This document shows, one piece after another, positions 30,801 to 38,854 of a stretch of 64,000 bases of DNA. The translations under genes were made by a program, and so were the position numbers. This stretch comes from Leptothrix discophora. GTDB taxonomy: Bacteria > Pseudomonadota > Gammaproteobacteria > Burkholderiales > Burkholderiaceae_C. The notes under the pieces were generated by a model. The model worked only from the letters and a program-made list of their open reading frames with translations. It ran no database searches and had not been told where the DNA came from. Location: assembly GCF_030705305.1 (NCBI RefSeq), contig NZ_JAUZEE010000003.1, positions 1 through 64,000 on the forward strand. The letters are read 5' to 3'. The stretch's first letter is position 1. Every line of letters starts with the position of its first letter.

Positions 30801-31698
30801 CTCGCCGGGCGGCCTCGCCGCCACGTCGCCGCAGTCGGCCCGAGGCGCGGCGATCGGCGCGGGCTGGCGCGGCGCCGGCCAGGAGATCGACGTCGGCGTG
30901 GTCGACCTGGGGGTGCGCAACTGGCTCGGCGGCTGGCGCCTGAGCGGCGACACCGGCACGCTGGTCTGGCGGGTCGGCCTGAACCGCCGCCTGGTGACCG
31001 GCAGCCTGCTGTCGATGGGCGGCGCGCGCGATCCGGTCGACGGCCATGCCTGGGGCGGCGTCACGTTGACCGCGCTCGACGGCTCGATCTCCCAGGACTT
31101 CGACGAGACCCACAGCCTGAGCACCCAGGTCCGCGTCGGACTGCTGCGCGGCCAGGGCGTGGCCGACAACCACACCGCGCAGGCACGGGTGGCCTACACC
31201 CGCGTGATCAGCGCCAGCACGACCCACCGCAGCACGCTGGGCGCGACGCTGACCCACTGGACCTACCAGCGCAACCTGCGCTACTACACCGACGGCCAGG
31301 GCGGCTACTACAGCCCGCAGGCCTATGGCTCCTTCAGCATCCCGTGGGTCCACGAGGGCATGAACGGCCGGCTGTCCTGGCAACTGCGGCTGATCGCCAG
31401 CCACAGCGTCTCGGTCGAGAAGGAAACGCCCTACTACCCGAACGACCCGGCCGCGCAGTCCGCCTCCGGCAACCGCCTGCATGGCGGCGGCCCCGGCAAC
31501 GGCTTCGGCGGCTCGGGCCGCCTGCTGCTGGAGTGGCGTGCCGCGCCGGACTGGGCCATCGGCACGGCGCTGTCGGCCGAGAAGTCGAGCGGCTACTCGC
31601 CACGCCAGGCCAGCGTCTACCTGCGCCACGGGCTGGGCCGGGTGCCGCCGCCGCTGGGCTGGCCACCCGAGATGCTCGAGTCCTACGTGCGGCGCTGA
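27886..31698 (+). CDS. bcsC: Cellulose synthase outer-membrane subunit BcsC
   Basis: BcsC guides nascent cellulose through the periplasm and outer membrane. The 1270 residues begin with a signal peptide (residues 1-25). A long superhelix of TPR-type repeats follows, interrupted near residues 250-310 by a low-complexity Ala/Lys-rich linker. The last 330 residues or so form the BCSC_C domain that makes the 16-strand outer-membrane barrel, with alternating aromatic segments such as Gly-Gly-Tyr-Tyr-Ser-Pro-Gln. It overlaps bcsZ and ends before a hairpin shared with the convergent bcsA-bcsG unit. Confidence 0.95.
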   Translation: MRRLSWLMLALALPLPAAAAPAIAAAEPARRSMDALIDSAQLWQARKRPDLARSVLQKVLAVQSDEPRALLMLGELELRAGSRNAALAPLAQLQASHPDSPELRQLQQLAQLHSSDLVRLNRLQQLREVGQLAEAARLARQMFPTGEAPGLLGAEMAGLIASTPGGWDISRRQMEARVARSGTAIDRLALAEVLALSPTTRKQAWTRLHGLVDEGVLPREIIASSWRRAIRLQPDDVAAGPLWDDYRGTMGEGVAPIGSTGNGRAAAAAVLPGGTAAEGASTAPRSAAKVAEKAAEKVAEKAAPRTASTAPEPPARDVALEAARREADRLLDIPENEQAAVLLADVLVRLGDDGRAWGLYGIARMRQGDHAAAVPAFDRALAGDPDDAARWRSLGLTSRYWAGVAEARRSAEAGDDAAVVALLDPLIDTQPEAIEGTLLLAGARARQGEDGAARQLYERVLALAPNEARAWRGLTALAMRRDPESALAMLAQRYGIGPAANDPDRPESAPQAPARAASAGPLDPADAVDTATVRRVVDQRRAEGRHGSALRLIEQALLLAPDETWLRYDTARIYADFRLPDIALAVMDEGLARNRQEPDLLQAAALIALAADAPRRAVEILDGLPVAIAQGPQRELVQRARRERALASAREAFLAQDIALTRVWLAEAEQLVDDRGRFVLASSTAGSSLSVSDAVVSDAVASEPWPNLRLARMRLATHETRAARDRLERLDPVALAPQVDALLEWARLNVDADQLATAYDGVQRALDAPAERTGWTPAERAEVLLAHAGLALDLDLNSTARADAEQVAMLLPDDAQEARLRLLRLQRRMGHALAARSTLDGLLARTPNDPLVRLEAARQARADADEGEALAHLDIARRRALPGSETALEIERVQDAIEAENQPFVEAAMHASRNPGSVGRGNLDSRETTARMTWPKIGQGQYFVHVDHLSLDAGALPTDIDNAGLLGRTLLSSPGGLAATSPQSARGAAIGAGWRGAGQEIDVGVVDLGVRNWLGGWRLSGDTGTLVWRVGLNRRLVTGSLLSMGGARDPVDGHAWGGVTLTALDGSISQDFDETHSLSTQVRVGLLRGQGVADNHTAQARVAYTRVISASTTHRSTLGATLTHWTYQRNLRYYTDGQGGYYSPQAYGSFSIPWVHEGMNGRLSWQLRLIASHSVSVEKETPYYPNDPAAQSASGNRLHGGGPGNGFGGSGRLLLEWRAAPDWAIGTALSAEKSSGYSPRQASVYLRHGLGRVPPPLGWPPEMLESYVRR

Positions 31699-31707
31699 GC
31701 CGGACCG

Positions 31708-31731
31708 GGTGCCGGCCTCATCACCGGCACC
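31708..31731. terminator. Hairpin between convergent bcsC and bcsG
   Basis: GGTGCCGG (31708-31715) and CCGGCACC (31724-31731) form a perfect 8-bp stem with an 8-nt loop in the 48-bp space between the two convergent cellulose units. No T-run follows on either side, but position and symmetry suggest a shared transcription stop. Confidence 0.5.
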
Positions 31732-31746
31732 GGCTGCCCGCGGCCG

Positions 31747-33309
31747 TCAGGGCTGGGCCGACATCAGCCGCCAGTTGCCGTCGGGCGTGCGCAGGTAGCC
31801 ATACGGGCCGCGCTGCAGGTAGACGTGGCCGGCGTTCTCGGCCACCCATTCGAGCGGCGGCAGGGCCTGGCCCAGCTCGACCAGGCGCTGCGGCCGGGTC
31901 GCTTCCTCGCCACCGCGCAGCAGCGCGGCCACGACCGCGAACAGCGACTGGTAGCTGGCGTTCTGGGTCACGTGCACCGGCGGCGCGTCGGCGGCCCGTG
32001 CGACGCCGAAGTTCATCAGCATCAGGCCAGCCGGCACATGCGTCAGCGCCCGGGTCGGCAGCTCGCGCAGGCCGGCGATCTGCTGCGCGTCGCCACGCAC
32101 CGCGCCGCCGTGCTCGGGCGCCAGCACCACCACGGTCGGCCGGCCGCTGCGCTCGATCAGGTCGAGGAAACGCTCCAGGTCATCGAACAGCTTGCGCGCC
32201 CGTGGTGCATAGGTCTCCAGGCTGGACACCGAGGCGATGCCCGGCACGCGGTTGCCGTCGTGCAGCGAGATGGAGTTGTAGAGCAACGCCACGCGCCCGT
32301 TGCCGACGCCGTCGGTGCGGGCCCGCCACCAGCGCGTCAGCACCTCGGCGTCGTCGCGGATCGGGTTGCCGTCGAAGCTCTTCATGGCCACCGGCGCGTC
32401 GAGCACCTGCTCGGGCGGGATGGACAGCCCGCTGTCGCGCCGCAGCATGTCGGCAAAGCCGTCGAAGCGGCCATCGTGGTTGAGCAGCACGGCAGGCTGG
32501 TAGCCGGCCTGCTCCAGGCCGCGCATCAGCAGGCATTCGCCCCGCGCGCCGCCGTACAGCTCGCCCTGGGGCACCAGCCCGCAGTTGGCATGCAGCAGCC
32601 GCAACACGGCCGGACCGCTGTAGGTCGCGCCAGTGTTGAAGCGATCGAAGACGACGTCGAGGCGGCGCATCAGCGGCGCGTCGCCCAGCCGGGCGGTGTC
32701 GAGGTCGTCCCAGGACAGCGAGCAGACATTGAGGATCACGAGGTCGAAGGGCGGCGGCCCGCTGTCCTCGGCCAGCTTGAGCGTCTTGGCGCGTTCGCCG
32801 TCGAAGAAGGCCTGCAGCGTGCGGTCCAGCTGGTTCAGTGCGATCGGGCCGCTGCTGTCGCTCGTGGCGATCGAGGCGATGTCCCGCTCGCGTTCAAGCT
32901 GGGCCGGCGACGGCAGCCCGGCGATCACCGCCAGGCCGATGAAGACCCAGACCGACAGCCGCAGCCGCGTCGCCAGACCGGCCAGCAGCACCGAGGCCAC
33001 CAGCAGCGCGGCCAGCATCTGCGCATGCACGATGCGGGTGGCCAGTTCGAGCAGGTAGACGACGCTGAAGTCGGTCACCGCGCCAAAGGTGGACCAGACC
33101 CGCGCGAGCGGCGGCCAGGGCGACTCGTGGTAGAGCAGCCCGAAGGCCAGCGGCAGCGCGAGCCAGCGCACCGCCGTGCGCGCCGATCCCCGCAGCGGCC
33201 AGGTCAGCAGCAGCGCCAGCGCCAGGTTCAGCGCCGGCACCAGCTCGATCAGGCCCGCCAGGTGCAGCCCGAACTTCAGCAGGAAATGGATCGCGTAGGC
33301 GGCACCCAT
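31747..33309 (-). CDS. bcsG: Cellulose phosphoethanolamine transferase BcsG
   Basis: BcsG decorates cellulose with phosphoethanolamine. The 520-residue protein starts at the ATG at 33309, 2 bp after the bcsA stop. It has about four to five transmembrane helices in the first 150 residues. The periplasmic alkaline-phosphatase-like domain opens with Asn-Val-Cys-Ser-Leu-Ser-Trp-Asp-Asp-Leu, which holds the catalytic Ser and its neighbouring Cys. Later come Asn-His-Asp-Gly-Arg-Phe and the metal-binding Pro-Glu-His-Gly-Gly. Length is close to the enterobacterial enzyme (about 560). The partner genes bcsE, bcsF and bcsQ are not in the window. Confidence 0.93.
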   Translation of the reverse strand: MGAAYAIHFLLKFGLHLAGLIELVPALNLALALLLTWPLRGSARTAVRWLALPLAFGLLYHESPWPPLARVWSTFGAVTDFSVVYLLELATRIVHAQMLAALLVASVLLAGLATRLRLSVWVFIGLAVIAGLPSPAQLERERDIASIATSDSSGPIALNQLDRTLQAFFDGERAKTLKLAEDSGPPPFDLVILNVCSLSWDDLDTARLGDAPLMRRLDVVFDRFNTGATYSGPAVLRLLHANCGLVPQGELYGGARGECLLMRGLEQAGYQPAVLLNHDGRFDGFADMLRRDSGLSIPPEQVLDAPVAMKSFDGNPIRDDAEVLTRWWRARTDGVGNGRVALLYNSISLHDGNRVPGIASVSSLETYAPRARKLFDDLERFLDLIERSGRPTVVVLAPEHGGAVRGDAQQIAGLRELPTRALTHVPAGLMLMNFGVARAADAPPVHVTQNASYQSLFAVVAALLRGGEEATRPQRLVELGQALPPLEWVAENAGHVYLQRGPYGYLRTPDGNWRLMSAQP

Positions 33310-33311
33310 GC

Positions 33312-36050
33312 TCAGCTCCGCTCGATGGCGCGGCGCAGGCGCGCGGCCCGCGTGCCGACCCACGCGCCGGCATCGCTGCGCCAGCCGGCGGCGCCGTCGC
33401 GCACATGGCCCAAGGCATTGCGGATCAGCAGCGCGTAGCTGCTCCAGCCGAGCTTGGCGATCTCGATCAGGCCATGCATGGCACGGTCGCTCTCGGGCGA
33501 CAGCTGCCAGTTCTGCCACGCGTCCTTGCGGGTGAAGGTGCAGCGGATCAGCGCGGCCTGCTGGTCGAGGTTGAGGCGACCGAACTTCAGCGCCAGCCGG
33601 TCGCCGCGGTGGCTCACGACCTGGACCGGCAGCAGCTGCGGCCGGCCCTCGTCGAACAGGCGCAGACCGAGGGTCTGGCCGGTCGGCAGCGCCAGGTCGG
33701 GCGACACGCCACGCAGGCCGACGCCGGCCAGCGCGTAGTCCTCGGTCTCGCAGGCCAGCAGGGCGCCGTCCGGCGTCATCAGCTCGGCCCGCAGGCGGCT
33801 GGTGACGCGGGTGTTGCGGCGCACCTGGCGGCGCTCGCGCGCCACGCCGATCGCCGCGCCCAGCGCCAGCAGGTTGTAGACCGTCCAGAGCATGTTGAGC
33901 AGGATCGTGCCCCACTCCCACGGGTAGATGAGCAGCCGGCCAAGTCCGAACAGCAGGCCCGCCGCGTTGAGCAGCACCAGCGCGAAATAGGGCCGCGCGA
34001 TGTGCCAGTCGACATGGGTCTGCTCGATCAGGCCGCCCTTGGCGGTGACGTCGAAGTTGCCGCCGCGCGGGTTGAACAGCGCGGCCGTGGTCGGCACGGC
34101 CACATACCAGGCGAGCACGGTCTCGTAGAGCTCGGACCAGAAGGTGTGGCGGTGCGGTCCGGCGATGTGCGCGTTGGCGATGTGCGGCAGCACCAGGTGC
34201 GGCAGCAGGTAGAGCAGCAGCGTGCCGACCTGGGCATGGATGATGTGGAATTCGAAGAACAGGTAGCCCAGCGGCGCGGTCAGGAAGACCAGCCGGGGCA
34301 GCCCGTAGAAGAAGTGCAGCATCGCGTTCGAGTAGCACAGCCGCTGCATCGGCTTGAGCCCCGGCCCGAGCAGGGGGCAGTCGATGCGGAAGATCTGCGC
34401 CATGCCGCGGGCCCAGCGGATGCGCTGGCGCACATGGCCCGACAGGCTCTCGGTGGCCAGGCCGGCGGCCAGCGTCTCGTTGAGGTAGGCGGTGCGCCAG
34501 CCGCGCCGGTGCAGCTTCAGGGCGGTGTGCGCATCCTCGGTGACGGTCTCCACCGCGATGCCGCCGATCTCGTCGAGCGCCGAACGTCGGATCACCGCGC
34601 AGGAGCCGCAGAAGAAGCTCGCGTTCCAGACGTCGTTGCCGTCCTGCACCAGGCCGTAGAACAGCACGCCCTCGTTGGGCACGCGCCGGAAGGTGTCGAG
34701 GTTGCGCTCGAAGGGGTCGGGCGAGAAGAAGTGGTGCGGCGTCTGCACCAGCGCGCAGCGGCTGTCGCGCAACAGCCAGCCCATCGTGTGGATCAGGAAA
34801 CCGCGCACCGGCATGTGGTCGCAGTCGAAGATGGCGATGTACTCGCCCTGCGTGACCGTCATCGCCGCGTTGAGGTTGCCGGCCTTGGCATGGCGGTTGT
34901 CGCTGCGGGTCAGGTAGTTGACGCCGGCCTCCTCGGCGAAGGCCTTCATCTCCGGACGCCGGCCGTCGTCCAGCAGGTGGATGCGCAGGCGGTCGGCCGG
35001 CCAGTCGAGGTCGCGTGCGGCCAGCACGGTCGGGCCGACCACGCTCATCGGCTCGTTGTAGGTCGGGATGAAGACGTCCACCGTCGGCCATTGATCGCGC
35101 GGCAGCTCGATCGGCACGATCGGCCGTTTCAGCGGCCGCGAGGTCTGCAGGAAGCCCAGCACCATCACCAGCCAGGCGTACAGCTCGGCCAGCAGCAGGC
35201 CGGTGCCCAGCACGGCCTCCCAGCCCGGGTTGAAGTCCAGCGATTCGCTGACGCGCCACCAGCCGTAGCGGCAGGACGCCAGCATCGCCAGCGACACCAG
35301 CAGCAGCGTCGGCAGGTTGCCGGGGATGCGGCGCACCACCAGCACCAGGCCCAGCATGGCCAGGAAGAACAGGAACTGGCCGAACGGACTCAGCGGCGTG
35401 CTGGCGGCCAGCCACAGGGCGGCGGCAGCGAGCACACCCAGGCCGATGCGGACCGGCCGGCGCCGCCACATCGGCAGGTCGGACCAGCGTTCCAGCACCC
35501 GCGCGAGCGGCGAGAAATCGAGCTTGCGCCACAGCTCGCCGATCCGCGCGAAGGACCGCGCGGGCGACGAGCGCGCCAGCCACTGGCGCCAGCCCGGCCG
35601 GCCGTCCGGGTGCGGCTCGGCGGTCGCTGAGGCTGATGCTGAAGCCGAGACTGCGGCAGGCGCGGCTGGCGCGTGCTGCGGCATCGGCGGGACCGCCGCC
35701 CCGACCTGGCCGAACGCGATGCCGCCCTCGCTCGGGCCGCCGTTCGCCGCGCTGCTGCCGCGCCGCAGCACGCCGATGCGCTGGCGGCGGATCGGGGCGG
35801 TCTCCCGGCTCAGCGGCGCAGGCGCGGTGGTCGGGCCGTCACGCGTCGCGGATCGGGCGGCCACGGCCGTCGGCAGCCTGGCCGGCGCGGGCTCGCGCGA
35901 GGCGCGCAACACCTGGCGATCGTGGCGGGACAAGCGCGCCCGATGGCGCTGCGGCGGCAGCACGAACAGGCGCTTCAACCAGCAACGCCAGTCGTCGGGC
36001 TGTTCGACCTGCAGCGCACGCGCCCATCGATTCAAGACTCCGACCGTCAT
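33312..36050 (-). CDS. bcsA: Cellulose synthase catalytic subunit BcsA
   Basis: Polymerises UDP-glucose into cellulose at the inner membrane and is activated by c-di-GMP. The 912 residues include a long N-terminal cytoplasmic extension (1-200) with an Ala/Ser repeat. Transmembrane helices follow from about 203. The GT2 core has Asp-Asp-Gly (361-363), Asp-Cys-Asp (409-411), Thr-Glu-Asp (504-506) and Gln-Arg-Ile-Arg-Trp (542-546), then more helices. The C-terminal PilZ domain has the Arg-Arg-Asn-Thr-Arg binding motif (744-748). The second PilZ motif is Asp-Tyr-Ala-Leu-Ala-Gly (771-776), with Ala in place of the usual Ser. It is followed 2 bp later by bcsG and is convergent to bcsBZC. Confidence 0.97.
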   Translation of the reverse strand: MTVGVLNRWARALQVEQPDDWRCWLKRLFVLPPQRHRARLSRHDRQVLRASREPAPARLPTAVAARSATRDGPTTAPAPLSRETAPIRRQRIGVLRRGSSAANGGPSEGGIAFGQVGAAVPPMPQHAPAAPAAVSASASASATAEPHPDGRPGWRQWLARSSPARSFARIGELWRKLDFSPLARVLERWSDLPMWRRRPVRIGLGVLAAAALWLAASTPLSPFGQFLFFLAMLGLVLVVRRIPGNLPTLLLVSLAMLASCRYGWWRVSESLDFNPGWEAVLGTGLLLAELYAWLVMVLGFLQTSRPLKRPIVPIELPRDQWPTVDVFIPTYNEPMSVVGPTVLAARDLDWPADRLRIHLLDDGRRPEMKAFAEEAGVNYLTRSDNRHAKAGNLNAAMTVTQGEYIAIFDCDHMPVRGFLIHTMGWLLRDSRCALVQTPHHFFSPDPFERNLDTFRRVPNEGVLFYGLVQDGNDVWNASFFCGSCAVIRRSALDEIGGIAVETVTEDAHTALKLHRRGWRTAYLNETLAAGLATESLSGHVRQRIRWARGMAQIFRIDCPLLGPGLKPMQRLCYSNAMLHFFYGLPRLVFLTAPLGYLFFEFHIIHAQVGTLLLYLLPHLVLPHIANAHIAGPHRHTFWSELYETVLAWYVAVPTTAALFNPRGGNFDVTAKGGLIEQTHVDWHIARPYFALVLLNAAGLLFGLGRLLIYPWEWGTILLNMLWTVYNLLALGAAIGVARERRQVRRNTRVTSRLRAELMTPDGALLACETEDYALAGVGLRGVSPDLALPTGQTLGLRLFDEGRPQLLPVQVVSHRGDRLALKFGRLNLDQQAALIRCTFTRKDAWQNWQLSPESDRAMHGLIEIAKLGWSSYALLIRNALGHVRDGAAGWRSDAGAWVGTRAARLRRAIERS

Positions 36051-36075
36051 CCGCTCTGCCTGGCTCGTCCGTTCT

Positions 36076-36092
36076 GGTCACAAATTGTCACC
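36076..36092. promoter_or_regulatory. Imperfect palindrome upstream of bcsA
   Basis: GGTCACAAATTGTCACC is a 17-bp palindrome with one mismatched pair, 26 bp before the bcsA ATG in AT-richer sequence. It could be a regulator site overlapping the promoter; the regulator is unknown. The 177-bp gap to the hydratase gene holds nothing else obvious. Confidence 0.35.
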
Positions 36093-36227
36093 GAATGCCG
36101 AACCCAAGGGAGTGGCTCGGCAGACGATCCTGCGACGAACCTGTCCGACAGGCCCGTCTTCGAGCCATTTTCAAGGCGAATGCGACACAACCCAAGCGAA
36201 GTCTGCACCGCAGGCGTGCGGCGGGGC

Positions 36228-37010
36228 TCACCAGCGCGGCGGGCGCTTGTCGATGAAGGCCTGCACGCCCTCGAGCGCGGCCTCGTCCATCATGTTGCAG
36301 GCCATGCTCTGGCCGGCCAGCTGGTAGGCCGCCGCCAGGCCCATCTCGAGCTGGCGGTAGAACTGGTCCTTGCCCATCGCCAGCGCCACGCGCGGCTTGG
36401 CGACGATGCGCGCGACCAGGCGCTCGACCTCCGCATCGAGCGCCTCGATCGGCGCGACGCGGTTGACGAGGCCCTGCTCGCGAGCCTCGTCGGCGCTGAT
36501 GAAGTCGCCGGTCACCAGCATCTCGAAGGCCTGCTTGCGGCCGACGTTGCGGCCCAGCGCGACGCTGGGCGTGGCACAGAACAGGCCCAGGTTGACGCCG
36601 CTGACCGCGAAGCGCGCGCTGTCGGCGGCCACCGCCAGGTCGCACTGCGCGACCAGCTGGCAGCCGGCCGCCGTCGCGATGCCCTGGACCCGCGCGATCA
36701 CCGGCACCGGCAGCGCCTGGATCGAGAGCATCACCTTGGCGCAGCGTGCGAACAGCTGCTGGTAATAGGGCAGCGACGGCTCGGCGCGCATCTCCTTGAG
36801 GTCATGGCCGGCGCAGAACGCCCGGCCTTCGGCGGCCAGCACGACCACGCGCACCTGCTCGTCGCGGGCGATGGCATCGAGCTCGGCCTGCAGCGCGGCC
36901 AGCATGGCCTCGCTCAACGCGTTGAAGGCCTGCGGGCGGTTGAGCGTCAGCGTCAGCACGCCGCGGTCGTCGAGGCGACGCAGCAGCAGCGGGTCATCGA
37001 GGGTCAGCAT
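36228..37010 (-). CDS. Enoyl-CoA hydratase/isomerase family protein
   Basis: A 260-residue crotonase-fold protein. The oxyanion-hole segments are Phe-Cys-Ala-Gly-His-Asp-Leu near residue 65 and Ala-Ala-Gly-Cys-Gln-Leu near residue 113, followed by Gly-Leu-Phe-Cys-Ala-Thr-Pro. The second catalytic Glu of typical hydratases (residue 144 of rat crotonase) is not obvious, and the sequence resembles the ECHDC3 type, so hydratase activity is not certain. It lies 34 bp downstream of the acyl-CoA synthetase on the same strand and probably acts on that enzyme's products. Confidence 0.88.
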   Translation of the reverse strand: MLTLDDPLLLRRLDDRGVLTLTLNRPQAFNALSEAMLAALQAELDAIARDEQVRVVVLAAEGRAFCAGHDLKEMRAEPSLPYYQQLFARCAKVMLSIQALPVPVIARVQGIATAAGCQLVAQCDLAVAADSARFAVSGVNLGLFCATPSVALGRNVGRKQAFEMLVTGDFISADEAREQGLVNRVAPIEALDAEVERLVARIVAKPRVALAMGKDQFYRQLEMGLAAAYQLAGQSMACNMMDEAALEGVQAFIDKRPPRW

Positions 37011-37044
37011 CGTGGGTGTCTCCTGGTCGGATGGCTCGCCCGGC

Positions 37045-38721
37045 TCATTCGATGGCCGAGTTCGAGCGTGCGCGCTCGCGCAGCTGGAACTTCTGGATCT
37101 TGCCGGTCGAGGTCTTGGGGATGGCCTCGAAGCGGATCTCGCGCGGCACCTTGTAGCCCGCCAGCAGTGACTTGCAGTGCGCGATCAGCGCGGCCGCGTC
37201 GACCTGGGCGCCGGGCGCCAGTTCGACATAGGCCAGCGGCGTCTCGCCCCACTTCGGATCGGGCTTGGCGACCACCGCTGCCGCCATCACGGCCGGGTGG
37301 CGGTAGAGCGCGTCCTCGACCTCGATCGAGCTGATGTTCTCGCCGCCCGAGATGATGATGTCCTTGGAACGGTCCTTGATCTTGACGTAGCGGTCCGGCT
37401 CCATCACCGCCAGGTCGCCGGTGTGGAACCAGCCGCCCTCGAAGGCCTGGTGCGTCGCCTTCGGGTTCTTCAGGTAGCCCTTCATGACGATGTTGCCGCG
37501 GAACATGATCTCGCCCATGGTCGTGCCGTCGGCCGGCCGCTCGGCCAGGGTCTCCGGGTCGAACACCGCCATGCCTTCCTGCAGCTCGTAGCGCACGCCC
37601 TGGCGGCCGTTCAGGCGGGTCTGCTCGGACAGGTCGGCATCGGCCCATTCGGGGCCCTTGACCGCCACGGAGGCCGGGCCGTAGACCTCGGTCAGGCCGT
37701 AGACGTGGGTGATGTCGAAGCCCAGCCGGGCCATGCCCTCGATCATCGCTGCCGGTGGCGCGGCACCGGCCACCAGGCCGCGCACCTTGCCCAGTCCGGC
37801 GCGCAGCTCGGCCGGCGCGTTGATCAGCAGGCTGTGCACGATCGGCGCGGCGCAGTAGTGGTCGACGCCGTGCTCGCGCATCGCCGTCAGGATCGCCCCG
37901 GCGTCGACCTTGCGCAGGCAGACATGGGTGCCGCCCAGCAGCGCCACGGTCCACGGGAAACACCAGCCGTTGCAATGGAACATCGGCAGCGTCCACAGGT
38001 AGACCGGGAAGTGCGGCATGGTCCAGGTCACGCTGTTGCTGACAGCGTTGAGGTAGGCGCCGCGGTGGTGCGTGACCACGCCCTTGGGGTCGCCGGTGGT
38101 GCCGCTGGTGTAGCTGACCGCGATGGCATCCCACTCGTCGGATGGGCCTTCGAGCCGGACCAGCGGCTCGTGCGCGGCCAGCAGCGTCTCGTACTCGTGC
38201 GTGCCGAGGCGCTCGTGCGGGCCGGCGAACTCACTGTCGCAGACGTCGATCACGACCAGCTCGCGGCCATGGCTGGCCTTCAGCAGCGCCAGCGTCTTGT
38301 CGATCAGCGGGGCGAACTCGCTGTCCGTGATCAGCACCATGGCCTCGCAGTGGTTCAGCTGCCAGGCCAGCAGGGCCGCATCCAGCCGGGTGTTGAGCGT
38401 GTTCAGCACGGCCCCCAGCGCCGGCACGGCGTAGTGGACCTCGACCATCTCCGGCGTGTTGGGCAGCATCGCGCTGACGGTGCAGCCCTTGCCCACGCCC
38501 AGCACGCGCAGCGCGGCGGCGAGCCGGGCGCTGCGTTCGCGCAGCTGGCCCCAGCTGTAGCGACGCGCGCCGTGGATCACGGCTGGCCGGTCGCGGTAGA
38601 CCTCGGCACTGCGCTCGATGAAGCTGACCGGGCTCAGCGGCACGTGGTTGGCGGCGTTGCGCGGCAGGTCCTGGTCGTAGATGCCGGGCGTGGTCACGAA
38701 GGGTTGCGGAACGGGGTTCAC
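37045..38721 (-). CDS. Acyl-CoA synthetase (AMP-binding, ANL superfamily)
   Basis: Activates a carboxylic acid, probably a fatty acid, to its CoA thioester via an acyl-adenylate. The start is a GTG at 38721 supported by an AGGAGG 5-6 nt upstream, giving 558 residues. Motifs are the P-loop Tyr-Thr-Ser-Gly-Thr-Thr-Gly-Asp-Pro-Lys-Gly near residue 188, Tyr-Gly-Leu-Thr-Glu near 325, Trp-Phe-His-Thr-Gly-Asp near 425, and Lys-Thr-Ser-Thr-Gly-Lys-Ile-Gln-Lys with the catalytic Lys near the end. Sequence and length fit the AMP-binding AMP-acyl ligases of the FadK/LcfB kind. It forms a unit with the enoyl-CoA hydratase. Confidence 0.93.
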   Translation of the reverse strand: MNPVPQPFVTTPGIYDQDLPRNAANHVPLSPVSFIERSAEVYRDRPAVIHGARRYSWGQLRERSARLAAALRVLGVGKGCTVSAMLPNTPEMVEVHYAVPALGAVLNTLNTRLDAALLAWQLNHCEAMVLITDSEFAPLIDKTLALLKASHGRELVVIDVCDSEFAGPHERLGTHEYETLLAAHEPLVRLEGPSDEWDAIAVSYTSGTTGDPKGVVTHHRGAYLNAVSNSVTWTMPHFPVYLWTLPMFHCNGWCFPWTVALLGGTHVCLRKVDAGAILTAMREHGVDHYCAAPIVHSLLINAPAELRAGLGKVRGLVAGAAPPAAMIEGMARLGFDITHVYGLTEVYGPASVAVKGPEWADADLSEQTRLNGRQGVRYELQEGMAVFDPETLAERPADGTTMGEIMFRGNIVMKGYLKNPKATHQAFEGGWFHTGDLAVMEPDRYVKIKDRSKDIIISGGENISSIEVEDALYRHPAVMAAAVVAKPDPKWGETPLAYVELAPGAQVDAAALIAHCKSLLAGYKVPREIRFEAIPKTSTGKIQKFQLRERARSNSAIE

Positions 38722-38854
38722 CGGAGCCTCCTGAAACAGATGCCTGCACTCTAGCGAAGCCGCCTGTCCCGAGGCTGTCCGGTCGGAACGTACACTGCCG
38801 CGCCGCTCGCGTTGCCTGTCCCAGGCGCGCGCCCCACCCTGCCGTCCCCCGCCG

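Noticed and set aside
30117-32483. A long plus-strand frame running from bcsC into the bcsG region
   Set aside because: It is out of frame with bcsC, very Arg-rich, and crosses the terminator hairpin; not a gene.
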